From the NCBI GenBank assembly GCA_026388155.1, contig JAPLKI010000025.1, positions 408,931-472,930 on the forward strand: 64,000 nucleotides of DNA, given 5' to 3'. Position 1 is the first letter of the stretch. Each line of letters begins with the position of its first letter. The translations under genes and the position numbers were made by a program. The stretch comes from Elusimicrobiota bacterium (lineage in GTDB: Bacteria; Elusimicrobiota; Elusimicrobia; Elusimicrobiales; UBA9959). The notes beneath the pieces were generated by a model. It saw nothing but the letters and a program-made list of their open reading frames with translations, made no database searches and had not been told where the DNA came from. Positions 15,064 to 23,937 of this stretch are shown in pieces.

Positions 15064-15770
15064 GATGATTGACTCCTTAGCGTAAGGCGCAGCCAGAAGA
15101 TCTTCAAAACGCCTTTAACCGCGTCCTTATAATTTATTTTTTTACCTTCCAGCCTTGACCGGGAGGCGTAAATTATCGGCACCTCTTCAAAACGCGCTTT
15201 TCTGAAAGCGAGCTTGCAGGAAAGTTCCGCTTCTATTTCAAACCCGTTCGAAGATAGATCCAAGGTTTTTAAAAAAGGCGCGCTGAAAGCTTTATAACAG
15301 GTGTACGAATCGGTCATGCGCGCGCCAAAAAGCAGGTTTATCAGGCATGTTAAGAACTGGTTGCCCCAAAGGTAAAAGACATTGTACGGCTTCGACTCTC
15401 CTGTTGTCAGGCGCGAGCCGTAAACCGCATCGGCACGGCCCTCGGCGACGGGACGCACTATTTCAGGGATATATTTGCAGTCGTATTCAAGGTCGGCGTC
15501 CTGCACTATTACTACGCCTCCCGAGGCGGCGGCAAAACCGGTTATAAGCGCGCCTCCCTTGCCTTTATTGCGCTCGTGCTCTATCACCTTCAGCTCGAAC
15601 GGAAACAGTTTTTTCTCAAGGGCCAAGTTCAGCCACTCGCGCGAGCCGTCCTTTGAGCCGTCATCCACCGCTATCACTTCCTTTTCAATGGGCAGGGCGG
15701 CCAGCCGTTTAAAGACCTCCGGCAGGGTTTTTATCTCGTTATAACAGGGGACCACAATTGAAACTTTCAT
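15060..15770 (-). CDS. Family 2 glycosyltransferase, 236 aa
   Basis: A GT-A fold enzyme of the DPM1/polyprenyl-phosphate sugar transferase group: [18 protein letters not shown] at the start, [13 protein letters not shown], then [12 protein letters not shown] holding the metal-binding DXD-type acidic cluster. It has no C-terminal membrane anchor. The GT-C type gene directly upstream (ATGA overlap) would use a polyprenyl-phosphate sugar, so this enzyme may make that donor; this is an inference from gene order. Confidence 0.83.
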   Translation of the reverse strand: MKVSIVVPCYNEIKTLPEVFKRLAALPIEKEVIAVDDGSKDGSREWLNLALEKKLFPFELKVIEHERNKGKGGALITGFAAASGGVVIVQDADLEYDCKYIPEIVRPVAEGRADAVYGSRLTTGESKPYNVFYLWGNQFLTCLINLLFGARMTDSYTCYKAFSAPFLKTLDLSSNGFEIEAELSCKLAFRKARFEEVPIIYASRSRLEGKKINYKDAVKGVLKIFWLRLTLRSQSS

Positions 15771-17353
15771 TTTTTAACTACCTTGAGCACTCTTATATCC
15801 GGATTCATGAAATTTACCTGCTGAGCCATGTTTCTGTAATTGAACGGCAGAATATAAAAAGGCAGCCTCTTCTCAAATCTCTTAACCTCTTTGGTCCCGG
15901 AAAAAACCTTCTCAAGCGCGGCATAGGCAGCCGGGTATTGTTCCGGAGTTGCCTCTATGGGGACATATTCGGGCTCTGAAATTACCACGTAATCCGCTTT
16001 TGAGTAGATTTTGCCGAGTTCAGCAACGGCGTACGGGACAACCGACTGGGAAGATGCTCCTTCAATAACTTTAAAGGAGCCCGAGTGCCGCCTTATAACG
16101 AACGGCGTCCAGGTATCATTCTTGGCTATCGCGACGTTTGAACCTTCCGGCAAATTTTGCCGTATCCATGAGTCGGCTTCCTTTATGGTGTAGTCCGAGA
16201 CGTAATTGCGCCTGATAAAAAGGGTGTAAAACAGAACCTGCGCGAATACCGCAATGACAATAACCTTTCCCCAACGGCTGTCAAATATGGAATGGGCCAG
16301 GTCCCCGGCGGCAAGAAAGATAAAAGGGGCAAGGGGCAGCGTATAGAGCACATAGGTGTATGGGGCGGCGCCCGCCCAAGCGGCGAACAACGCACAATAA
16401 ACGACCGCTATTTTCTTCTCATAAGAGGGGCCGGAAAACCAGCGCGCCATAGCCGCCAGAGCGAAGGGGACCATACTCCAGCCGAAAGCCGCGGGAAGGA
16501 CCGTCAAAAAATAAGCGGCATATAACTCCCGAAGACTGCCGCCTATCCTGCCGCAGGCGGCTACTATCGACATGTATTTAAGTTCGTCCGAGAACTTCAA
16601 TATAAAGTACGGGTTCAGAACGAGGAAAACCGCAAGGCCCGAAAGCATGAAAATAAAAAGTTTCTTAAGCCCGAAAACAGGGTTGCGCGACACGTACGCA
16701 TAGTGAAAATGCGCCGCTAAAGGGAAAAAGACAAGCAGCGCCGCGCTGTATTTAGTTATGAAAGCGAGCCCCAGAAAGACGCCGGCCAGCGAGTAATTGG
16801 CATTTGAGGGCTTGCGCAGAAGTTTAAAAGAAAAATAAACCGACATCAGCCCCCAAAAAAGCATTACACTGTCAGTTTTAACAAGAGCCGAAGCCATAAC
16901 CGGCGCCTGCGAAACAGCCATAAACATGGCAGAGGCGAATGCGGCTCTCTCACTCAAGAACAGGCAGCCGATAAAATATAGCGCGATAACCGATAACGCG
17001 CCGAATATCGCTGAAAGCGCGCGGGCGGACAGATACATTTTGTCTACCTCGCCAAGGTTCTTTTTAAGATTTTCACGATCCCCCAGTTTTATAAATCCGG
17101 CGATATCAAGCGTTTTAACCAAAGCCCCCACTGAGTAAACATAAAAGGTACCCCAGCTAAGCGAGTCGCCCGGATAAAAATCCAGTTTTGACGGATCCAT
17201 CCTTTCAAGAGAGTAAAAAGTCACTGATTCGTCCGGGTGGAGCGTTGTAAGCCCGCCGGTTTCGGAAGGCAGGCCAAGCTTCAAACCGGCTATGCGCAGC
17301 GTCAAAGCTGCGGCAAATAAAAAAATCAAAGGCAAACTTCTGTTAAGTTTCAT
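15767..17353 (-). CDS. GT39/ArnT-like integral membrane glycosyltransferase, 528 aa
   Basis: A GT-C family protein with roughly ten to twelve membrane segments and a C-terminal soluble part. The first periplasmic loop contains TTLHPDESVTFYS, the acidic HPDE-type motif expected for PMT/ArnT-like enzymes that use polyprenyl-phosphate sugars. It is the first gene of the minus-strand operon ending at 12307. A minus-strand TATAAT at 17377-17382 could serve as its -10. The acceptor is unknown. Confidence 0.78.
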   Translation of the reverse strand: MKLNRSLPLIFLFAAALTLRIAGLKLGLPSETGGLTTLHPDESVTFYSLERMDPSKLDFYPGDSLSWGTFYVYSVGALVKTLDIAGFIKLGDRENLKKNLGEVDKMYLSARALSAIFGALSVIALYFIGCLFLSERAAFASAMFMAVSQAPVMASALVKTDSVMLFWGLMSVYFSFKLLRKPSNANYSLAGVFLGLAFITKYSAALLVFFPLAAHFHYAYVSRNPVFGLKKLFIFMLSGLAVFLVLNPYFILKFSDELKYMSIVAACGRIGGSLRELYAAYFLTVLPAAFGWSMVPFALAAMARWFSGPSYEKKIAVVYCALFAAWAGAAPYTYVLYTLPLAPFIFLAAGDLAHSIFDSRWGKVIVIAVFAQVLFYTLFIRRNYVSDYTIKEADSWIRQNLPEGSNVAIAKNDTWTPFVIRRHSGSFKVIEGASSQSVVPYAVAELGKIYSKADYVVISEPEYVPIEATPEQYPAAYAALEKVFSGTKEVKRFEKRLPFYILPFNYRNMAQQVNFMNPDIRVLKVVKK

Positions 17354-17376
17354 AATTCACTTTTTTATATAATAAG

Positions 17377-17382
17377 ATTATA
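17377..17382 (-). promoter_or_regulatory. Candidate -10 (TATAAT) for the 17353-12307 operon
   Basis: A perfect TATAAT on the minus strand, 23 bases before the ATG at 17353, in a clearly A/T-rich gap between divergent genes. No -35 was identified. Confidence 0.4.
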
Positions 17383-17430
17383 GTAAATCTTCACACTTGC
17401 GAACGCGCTTGAATATACAAGGGAAAAACA

Positions 17431-18561
17431 ATGAAAATCCCCATGGTTGACATGCTGGCGGGCTACCCGCCTATCAAAGACGAGATCGAAACCGCGGTAA
17501 AAACCGTTTTCAACAAGGCTAATTTCATTTTGGGCGAAGAAGTGGCCAAATTTGAAAAAGAATTCGCGGCGCACGTGGGCGCCAGATACGCGGTAGGCGT
17601 TGCCAACGGCACGGACGCCCTGCGCCTGTCGATACTTGCCTGCGGCATAAAGCCCGGCGACGAGGTAATAACCTCCCCCTTCACTTTCATAGCCACCGCT
17701 GAAACCATCAGCCAGGCCGGCGCCGTGCCGGTGTTCGCCGACATTGACCCGATTACCTACACCCTGGACCCGAAAAGCGCGGAGAAAAAGATCACAAAAA
17801 AAACCAGGGCCATAATACCGGTGCACCTCTACGGCATGCCAGCCGACATGGATGCCTTCATGGCGCTGGCGAAAAAGCATAACCTGAAGATCATCGAAGA
17901 CGCCGCGCAGTCTTTCACCGGCAAGTACAAAATCGAAGGCAAAGACTGGCAATACCTGGGCAACATAGGCGACTGCGGCACTTTCAGCTTTTTCCCAGCC
18001 AAAAACCTGGGCGCCTTCGGCGACGGCGGCATGGTTACAACGAACGACGACAAAATACACGAAGAGCTGAAAGCCCTGCGCAACCACGGGCAGAAGGCGC
18101 GATATCTCCACGAAATGGAAGGCTTTAATTCCCGGCTCGATACCGTGCAGGCCGCCATACTTTCCGTGCGTCTAAGGCACGTGGAAGAATGGACGGAAAT
18201 GCGGAACCTCGTGGCCGGCAAGTATGCCGCCGCGCTCAAAGGCGTCTGCGTTACCCCCTCCGTGCCGTCCAACTGCCGCCACTCCTTCAACTACTACACC
18301 ATCCGCTTTGACTCCAAAGCCAAACGCGATAACGCGCAGAAGCACCTGACAGAGCAGGGGATAGGCAACCAGATCTATTATCCGATCTCTCTGCACCTGC
18401 AGCAGGCTTACTCCCGGCTGGGCGGCAAACGGGGTGACATGCCGGTCTGCGAAAAGGTACAGGACATGGTCTTCTCGCTGCCGATGTACCCGGAGCTGAC
18501 CGATGCCCAGATAAATGCCGTGACCAATGCGGTTAAAGAAGCGGTTCAAGTAAGCGTCTGA
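17431..18561 (+). CDS. DegT/DnrJ/EryC1/StrS sugar aminotransferase, 376 aa
   Basis: A PLP-dependent nucleotide-sugar aminotransferase. The family segments VGVANGTDALRLSILACGIKPGD, TSPFTFIATAETI, IIPVHLYGMPADMD, IEDAAQSFTGKY and FSFFPAKNLGAFGDGG (with the PLP lysine) are all present, in order. AAGGGA precedes the ATG. It should transaminate a 3-keto or 4-keto nucleotide sugar. It is about as similar in layout to the second DegT gene (21180-22295), suggesting two amino sugars or two steps. Confidence 0.88.
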   Translation: MKIPMVDMLAGYPPIKDEIETAVKTVFNKANFILGEEVAKFEKEFAAHVGARYAVGVANGTDALRLSILACGIKPGDEVITSPFTFIATAETISQAGAVPVFADIDPITYTLDPKSAEKKITKKTRAIIPVHLYGMPADMDAFMALAKKHNLKIIEDAAQSFTGKYKIEGKDWQYLGNIGDCGTFSFFPAKNLGAFGDGGMVTTNDDKIHEELKALRNHGQKARYLHEMEGFNSRLDTVQAAILSVRLRHVEEWTEMRNLVAGKYAAALKGVCVTPSVPSNCRHSFNYYTIRFDSKAKRDNAQKHLTEQGIGNQIYYPISLHLQQAYSRLGGKRGDMPVCEKVQDMVFSLPMYPELTDAQINAVTNAVKEAVQVSV

Positions 18562-18588
18562 CCTGTAACTGACAACTTGTGACGGCAA
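18558..18588. repeat. Short heptad array, AACTTGT/GACCTGT type
   Basis: GACCTGT, AACTGAC and AACTTGT units overlap the stop of the aminotransferase gene and run up to the hairpin repeat that follows. The matching opposite arm is not seen here. Confidence 0.5.
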
Positions 18589-18653
18589 AAAGGTGCCAGG
18601 CCCCGCCCTTTTGGCTCGCCTTCGCAGCAAAAAGGTGCCAGGCACCTTTTTGC
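18586..18653. repeat. Repeated AAAAAGGTGCCAGGC hairpin motif
   Basis: AAAAAGGTGCCAGGC occurs twice (from 18587 and 18629). The second copy completes a strong inverted repeat, GCAAAAAGGTGCC with GGCACCTTTTTGC, ending in T-rich sequence at 18652. It could terminate transcription on either strand between the aminotransferase and asnB genes. Confidence 0.7.
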
Positions 18654-18660
18654 TTTTATT

Positions 18661-20520
18661 ATGTGCGGAATAACAGCAAAAATAAATTACGCGTCTAAAA
18701 AGCCGGTAATGGAAGCGGAACTCAAGAGACCGCTTTTTGAGATGTTCCACCGCGGCCCGGACGACGAAGGCGTTTTCACCGACCGTTACTGCGGCCTTGC
18801 TATGCGCCGCCTTTCCATAATCGACGTGACCGGCGGCCGCCAGCCCATTTTCAACGAAACCGGCGCCGTGGCAGTTATACTGAACGGGGAAATATACAAT
18901 TACCGCGAACTCAGGCGCGAACTTGAGCCGAAACATCATTTCAAAACCAACTCCGACACCGAAGTGCTGGTGCACCTGTACGAGGAATACGGAGAAAAGT
19001 TCATTGAGCGGCTGAACGGAATGTTCGCTTTCGTCCTCTGGGACGCGAAAACCGAAACTTTGCTTGCGGCCCGCGACCGCGTGGGCGTAAAACCTCTGTT
19101 CTACTGCGACCTTAACGGCACGCTGCTGCTGTCTTCCGAAATAAAGTCCCTGCTCTCGTTTACCGGAGTGCCGCGCGATATTGACCGCCAGGCGCTGACA
19201 AATTATCTTTCCTTCTACTATATTTCTTCGCCCCGCACCATTTTCGAACATGTGCGCCGCCTGCCCCAGGGCTGTTTTATAAAGGTTCGTAACGGAAAGA
19301 CCGAGATACGGCAGTACTGGCATTATCGCTTCACCCCGAAAAAAATGACCGAGGCGGAAGCCTCAGCGCGCATTGAAGAAGCGCTTTTAAATTCGGTCAG
19401 ACGCCAGCTGATGAGCGAGGTGCCATTGGGCGTTTTCCTTTCCAGCGGACTTGATTCCACCGCAATAGTGGCTATGATGGCAAAACTGGGCGTTAAGCCG
19501 AAAACTTATACGGTGGGCTACGAAGGCGGCGGTACCTACAATGAACTGGACGACGCGCGCCTGGTGGCGAAGAAATACGGCACGGACCATCACGATTGCC
19601 TGCTTACCCCCGGACACGTTAAGGAATATCTGCCCTCGGTAATAGAACACCTTGCGGAACCCCACGGCGACTGGACTTATCTGGCCATGCACCATGTTTC
19701 AAAGCAGTCGCGCAAAGACATAACCGTGGCGCTCACCGGCGCGGGCGGCGACGAGCTCTTCGCGGGCTACCCGACGCTGACCGCCGCCAAGTTCGGCCGT
19801 ATTTACCGCTATCTGCCGGGGCCCGTAAAAGCGGCCATCAAAAGAGCGGCGGACTCGCTGCCTGTGTCCCACAAGCGCCTGAGCCTGGACTTTAAAATAA
19901 AATCCTTCACGCGCGGCGCGGCTTTCAAACCGGAAGCGGCGCATTTAAAATACAAGGAAATACTCACCCCCGGGGAAATAAAAACCTTTATGCCCGGAGC
20001 GGGGGCCGCGGATCCATTTGAGGTTTTCGCCCAGCACCTGCCCATGGTGCAGGAAGACGAACTGCTTAACCGCCTGATGTATCTGGACCTGAATGTTTTT
20101 CTGCCCTACTGCTCGCTGCATTCCACCGATATGGTCACCATGCTGAATTCCCAAGAGGCCCGCGTTCCGCTGCTGGACAATGAGATGCTGGACCTGGCGG
20201 CCATTATCCCGCTTGGTATGAAAATAAAAGGCTTTACGACAAAACACATAATCCGCAAGGCCCTGAGTTCCTACCTGCCGGAAGAAATAATTAAGATGCC
20301 CAAGAAAGGCTTCAATATGCCCACGCCCTACTGGCTGAAAGACAGCCTGCTTGAGTTTACCAGGGACGCCATAAGCGGGGCCAGGGCCCATAACCCGGAC
20401 ATGTTCAATTACGATTTCGCCGATAAGCTGCTGGCCGACCACTTGGCAGGGCGTCAGGACAATACCCGAAAACTGACCTGTCTGATCTCCCTCTTCCTGT
20501 GGCAGACAAAATACACGTAA
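18661..20520 (+). CDS. asnB: Asparagine synthetase, glutamine-hydrolysing, 619 aa
   Basis: The protein begins MCGI, so Cys2 is the class II glutaminase nucleophile. RGPDDEG, LNGEIYNYRELR and RDRVGVKPLFY are further amidotransferase marks. The synthetase half carries the ATP-pyrophosphatase loop FLSSGLDSTAIVAMM at residues 259-273 and ALTGAGGDELFAGYP. AsnB-type enzymes make asparagine or, inside polysaccharide clusters, amidate uronic acids or other sugars. Its position between two aminotransferase genes favours a surface-glycan role, but plain asparagine synthesis cannot be excluded. Confidence 0.88.
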   Translation: MCGITAKINYASKKPVMEAELKRPLFEMFHRGPDDEGVFTDRYCGLAMRRLSIIDVTGGRQPIFNETGAVAVILNGEIYNYRELRRELEPKHHFKTNSDTEVLVHLYEEYGEKFIERLNGMFAFVLWDAKTETLLAARDRVGVKPLFYCDLNGTLLLSSEIKSLLSFTGVPRDIDRQALTNYLSFYYISSPRTIFEHVRRLPQGCFIKVRNGKTEIRQYWHYRFTPKKMTEAEASARIEEALLNSVRRQLMSEVPLGVFLSSGLDSTAIVAMMAKLGVKPKTYTVGYEGGGTYNELDDARLVAKKYGTDHHDCLLTPGHVKEYLPSVIEHLAEPHGDWTYLAMHHVSKQSRKDITVALTGAGGDELFAGYPTLTAAKFGRIYRYLPGPVKAAIKRAADSLPVSHKRLSLDFKIKSFTRGAAFKPEAAHLKYKEILTPGEIKTFMPGAGAADPFEVFAQHLPMVQEDELLNRLMYLDLNVFLPYCSLHSTDMVTMLNSQEARVPLLDNEMLDLAAIIPLGMKIKGFTTKHIIRKALSSYLPEEIIKMPKKGFNMPTPYWLKDSLLEFTRDAISGARAHNPDMFNYDFADKLLADHLAGRQDNTRKLTCLISLFLWQTKYT

Positions 20521-20578
20521 AACAAGCGAATAACCTAAAAAAATTAACACACCAGACCGGAAAGTTCGCGGGGCCTGC

Positions 20579-20692
20579 CTCCGGGTATATTTGCAGGGGT
20601 CGGGTCGGCCAGTACGGCCGCCCTTATCCTCAGGCTCCACCGACTGCAAGCACAGGTCGCCTTCCGGAAAACCCCTGCAAATATACCCGGAG
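20579..20692. repeat. 114-bp element with perfect 22-bp terminal inverted repeats
   Basis: The arm at 20579-20600 (begins CTCCGGGTATATTTGC) is perfectly complementary to 20671-20692. The 70-bp interior has smaller complementary stretches (GTCGG with CCGAC). It lies in a gene-free gap. No ORF, no target-site duplication and no integron attC boxes were found. Confidence 0.85.
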
Positions 20693-20929
20693 TCACCCGC
20701 TCCAAAGCACATTTTTTAAAATATATATGTGTCCCCGCCCTTACTTATGATACTTCAAAATTACCCCGCCCGTAGGTCGCCGCCAGTCTGATAAAAACAA
20801 AACCGCCGGTTTCTTTGCGGTCATCACCAGAAGCCAACCACACTTAAATATCTTCATTCCACCAGGATATTACCGATGTATCTTGAACAAGGGTGGGAAC
20901 ATATATATTGTTTAAGTTAGCCGTTTATG

Positions 20930-21132
20930 CAGGAGCCGGCGGGTTTACCGCACCGCTCCTTTTAGGGTTTTTGGCACGGGGTCTGGAGCGTATCCCTATT
21001 ATTTGGGACGGCGAGGACCGTTCAAGCCGGACCGCTGTGCCGGGCCGGCGCGTTCCGGAGCCGGCGGAAGACCCCGTGCGCCTTCCCCGGAAAATCCGGT
21101 CTCGGAGCGCGCGGGAAACCCACCGGCTCCTG
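20930..21132. repeat. 203-bp nested inverted-repeat structure
   Basis: The outer arms at 20930-20950 (CAGGAGCCGGCGGGTTT...) and 21112-21132 match at 19 of 21 positions. An inner perfect 11-bp pair, GCACGGGGTCT (20974-20984) with AGACCCCGTGC (21069-21079), lies in the same register, with CGCTCC and GGAGCG between them. The whole could fold as one long hairpin in RNA or DNA. No ORF is credible. Confidence 0.8.
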
Positions 21133-21179
21133 ATAGAGAACTCCTTATTTATTTGAGGATTTCAAAAAAGCTAAAGCCA

Positions 21180-22295
21180 TCACTTACAGAACGAGCGTAT
21201 CGCTTCAATAACCCGGCCCTGCTGCGCGGCGGTCATCTCGGGGAACAGCGGCAGTGACAGCACCCTTGACTGGTGGCGGTAGGCGTTCGGAAAATCCTTA
21301 GCGGCGGCTCCGAGGCGGGCGTAGGCTGGCAGGAACGGGAGCGCCACTGGATAATTGATAATTGTTTCAATGCCCCGGTCCGCCAGATATTTTTTAAGCT
21401 CGTCCCGGCGGGAATGGCGCACTACATAAAGGTGATACACATGCTCGCGGCCCGCGGCGACCGCCGGCAGTTCCAGACCGGGCAGGCCGGCCAGCGCCTT
21501 GTCGTAAACGGCGGCCAGACGCCGGCGCTCGGCGGTCCAATCCGGCAAGTGAGGCAGTTTGACCGAAAGAACGGCGGCCTGAAGGCCGTCAAGACGGCTG
21601 TTTATGCCCTCAATGCTGTGGTCGCCTTTTTTAAGGCCGCCGTGCCGGGCGAACATCGCCATGCGCTCGGCGAGTCTGGGGTCGGCGGTTACCACGCAGC
21701 CGGCATCCCCCATCGCGCCCAGGTTCTTGCCGGGATAGAATGAAAAGACGGCGGCAACTCCGAAAGTGCCAGTCAGCCGCCCGCCGCAGCGGGCCAAGTG
21801 CGACTGGGCACAATCCTCCAGCACCCACAGGCCGCGCCTGGCTGCGATAGCCATTATGGCGGGCATATCAGCCGGCTGGCCATAAAGGTGCACCGGGATA
21901 ATTCCTGCCGTGCGCGGAGTGATCTTCTCCTCGATACGGGCCGGGTCAAGAGTAAAAGTGTCGCGGTCCGTATCGCAGAAAACGACTTTTCCCCCGGCCT
22001 GGGTTATGGTTTCGCTGGTGGCGATCCAGGAGTGAGCGCTGGTGATAACTTCAGCACCGGGCTTTAACTTCAGGGCGTGCATGGCAATATAGAGGCCGTC
22101 GGTCCCATTGGCGCATGACACGCAATGAGGCATGCCAAGGACCCCCGAAAATTCGCGTTCAAAAGCGTCAACGAACGGACCGCGGATAAAAGCCGAGGCG
22201 CGGATGACGTCAGCTATCGCGGCGTCAACTTCAGGCTTTATGGAAAGGTATTGCGCGTAGAGGTCGGCGAAGGGAACATTTTCCGGAACGCTCAT
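21180..22295 (-). CDS. DegT/DnrJ/EryC1/StrS aminotransferase (WbpE-like), 371 aa
   Basis: A PLP sugar aminotransferase with the family segments CVSCANGTDGLYIAMHALKLKPGAE, TSAHSWIATSETITQAGG, GIIPVHLYGQPADM, LEDCAQSHLA and FSFYPGKNLGAMGDAG (PLP lysine). It is the third gene of a run oxidoreductase, N-acetyltransferase, aminotransferase, which matches WbpB, WbpD and WbpE of the UDP-2,3-diacetamido-uronate pathway. In that scheme it would transaminate the 3-keto sugar. It overlaps the acetyltransferase gene by 4 bp. Confidence 0.87.
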   Translation of the reverse strand: MSVPENVPFADLYAQYLSIKPEVDAAIADVIRASAFIRGPFVDAFEREFSGVLGMPHCVSCANGTDGLYIAMHALKLKPGAEVITSAHSWIATSETITQAGGKVVFCDTDRDTFTLDPARIEEKITPRTAGIIPVHLYGQPADMPAIMAIAARRGLWVLEDCAQSHLARCGGRLTGTFGVAAVFSFYPGKNLGAMGDAGCVVTADPRLAERMAMFARHGGLKKGDHSIEGINSRLDGLQAAVLSVKLPHLPDWTAERRRLAAVYDKALAGLPGLELPAVAAGREHVYHLYVVRHSRRDELKKYLADRGIETIINYPVALPFLPAYARLGAAAKDFPNAYRHQSRVLSLPLFPEMTAAQQGRVIEAIRSFCK

Positions 22296-22762
22296 ACCGG
22301 CAGTTCCTTAATCAGCCGGGCGGGATTGCCGGCATAAATTCCGGGCTTGGCAATATCTTTCGTTACCACCGCGCCGGCCCCTATAACGGTTCCGTCGGCA
22401 ATGCTCACCGGCAGAATGGTGGCGTTCGAGCCGATAGACACCTTATTGCCTATTTTTGTAGCGCGCCACAACTCCCTGCGTCCGCCCGCCGGCCCGCCTG
22501 AAGCGAAGGTGTCGTTTATGAACATCACCCCGTGTCCTATAAAACAATCGTCCCCTATGGTAACCAGTTCGCAGATGAACGCGTGGGACTGCACCTTGCA
22601 GCGTTTTCCCACTACGGCGGACTTCTGTATCTCAACAAAAGGTCCCACAAAGGTTCCGTCGCCTATGGCGCAGCCATAAAGGTTGGAGGGGCCCACCACT
22701 TTCACCCCTTCCCCGAACTTCACATCGGCTATCCCGGCTAATTTAATTACAGGTTTTCCCAT
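22292..22762 (-). CDS. Hexapeptide-repeat N-acetyltransferase (WbpD-like), 156 aa
   Basis: A left-handed beta-helix acyltransferase: repeated isoleucine/valine-led hexapeptides such as IGDGTFVGPFVEIQ, VTIGDDCFIGHGV, IGNKVSIGSNATILP and VIGAGAVVTKDI, then the C-terminal YAGNPARLIKEL. It should use acetyl-CoA to acetylate the 3-amino group of a nucleotide sugar made by the adjacent aminotransferase. The ATG at 22762 is chosen because GGAGG lies 8 bases upstream; a TTG five codons earlier is less likely. Only one base separates it from the upstream stop. Confidence 0.87.
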   Translation of the reverse strand: MGKPVIKLAGIADVKFGEGVKVVGPSNLYGCAIGDGTFVGPFVEIQKSAVVGKRCKVQSHAFICELVTIGDDCFIGHGVMFINDTFASGGPAGGRRELWRATKIGNKVSIGSNATILPVSIADGTVIGAGAVVTKDIAKPGIYAGNPARLIKELPV

Positions 22763-22763
22763 T

Positions 22764-23840
22764 TTATGGGCCTCCAAGGCGGGTCTTCCGGGGGCGGGAG
22801 CGCAGGCTGACCTCCCGCTTTGTCTCGATGGATTCGTAGATCCCGGCTATCAGCTCCAGACTCTTGCGGCCTTCTATGCCGTCCACCAGTTGGCGGCTGT
22901 CGTTATTTATGCAGTCCACCACATGTTCGTAATAGGCCTTGTGGCCGAAGCCGTAAACGTCGGGCGGGTTGACCGAATACTTCTTCATCACTTCCTCGTC
23001 GCCGGGCTCGGGTTTGGTGAAGTTCCACGTCCTCATCCGGTTCACCGCGAAACCCGCGATCTCCACCGAGCCGGTCTCGCCTAAAATAGAAATAGAGCCT
23101 TCCAGATCCTTTGGCCGCGCCGCAGTGGTGGCCTCTATCACGCCCAGGGCCCCGTTGCGGAAGCGCACCGTAACCACGGCGGTGTCCTCGGTCTCTATCT
23201 TAACCAGGGCCGTGGCGGACATGGCGTAAACGCCCTCCACCTCGCCCATCATCCATTCCAGCAGATCGATATGGTGACTGGCCTGGTTGGCCAGCACTCC
23301 GCCGTCCAGCGCCCAGGTGCCGCGCCATTTATCCTGGTCGTAATAGTTTTGCTCCCGACACCAGCGCACGCGTACCGTGCCCAGCACCAGCTTGCCGAAG
23401 CGCCCGGCTTCAAGCGCCTGCCGCAGTTTAATTACCGGCACATTGAACCGGTTCTGCTTTACGACAAAAAGTCTCACGCCCGCACTGTCACATGCCTTTA
23501 TCATGGCGTCCGCATCGTCTAAGGTGAGCGCCATAGGCTTTTCAACCACTATATGTTTTCCGTATTTAGCCAGCGCCGTCACGTGCGCCGCATGATGACC
23601 GCTTTCGGTGAGCACGGAAACCACGTTCACCGGGGTTTTGGCCATCATCCCGTGCATGTCGGTATACCAGGGAACCCCGAATTGTTCTCCCAAGCGGCGG
23701 GCCTTTTCGGGAACAATATCGCATACAGCCGCTAAAACGGCGCCGGATATCCGCTTATTGCCGAGCAACTCGGAATGCCGTTTGGCGATGCGTCCGCATC
23801 CGACAAGAGCGAATTTGAGCTCCCGGTTCACGGAGTTCAT
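22764..23840 (-). CDS. Gfo/Idh/MocA oxidoreductase (WbpB-like), 358 aa
   Basis: An NAD(P)-dependent sugar dehydrogenase: the Rossmann start FALVGCGRIAKRHSELL, then VVSVLTESGHHAAHV, HIVVEKPMALTLDDADAMI and the C-terminal-domain catalytic region GGVLANQASHHIDLLEWMMG with its histidine. By gene order it should oxidise C3 of a UDP-HexNAc uronate (WbpB step). The start at 23840 follows GAGAGG; an ATG eight codons earlier is less well placed. It leads a three-gene operon ending at 21180. Confidence 0.87.
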   Translation of the reverse strand: MNSVNRELKFALVGCGRIAKRHSELLGNKRISGAVLAAVCDIVPEKARRLGEQFGVPWYTDMHGMMAKTPVNVVSVLTESGHHAAHVTALAKYGKHIVVEKPMALTLDDADAMIKACDSAGVRLFVVKQNRFNVPVIKLRQALEAGRFGKLVLGTVRVRWCREQNYYDQDKWRGTWALDGGVLANQASHHIDLLEWMMGEVEGVYAMSATALVKIETEDTAVVTVRFRNGALGVIEATTAARPKDLEGSISILGETGSVEIAGFAVNRMRTWNFTKPEPGDEEVMKKYSVNPPDVYGFGHKAYYEHVVDCINNDSRQLVDGIEGRKSLELIAGIYESIETKREVSLRSRPRKTRLGGP

Positions 23841-23937
23841 GTATTTTTTACCTCTCGGCTGCATAGAAATTCAAATAACAGCGTGAAAATTGTATTATAT
23901 CATTATCTTAAATGGCGGATATCGCGAACAGGAACGA

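Larger units (their letters stand above)
20521..21179. other. 659-bp gap without a recognisable gene
   Basis: Between asnB and the next minus-strand operon. It holds an AGCGAATAACC heptad fragment (20525-20535), the 114-bp inverted-repeat element, an A/T-rich stretch (20711-20730), a roughly 200-bp nested inverted-repeat structure (20930-21132) and a lone GAACTCCTTATTT heptad-element core (21138-21150). Short open frames exist on both strands but none looks like protein. Confidence 0.7.

Noticed and set aside
18172-19323. Long minus-strand frame (383 codons) opposite asnB and the aminotransferase
   Set aside because: It lies entirely against two well-supported genes, its translation is low-complexity and shows no domain; it is a GC-rich shadow.
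20579-20692. Integron attC site
   Set aside because: The terminal repeats are perfect and lack the GTTRRRY/RYYYAAC core boxes; no integrase gene or gene cassettes nearby.
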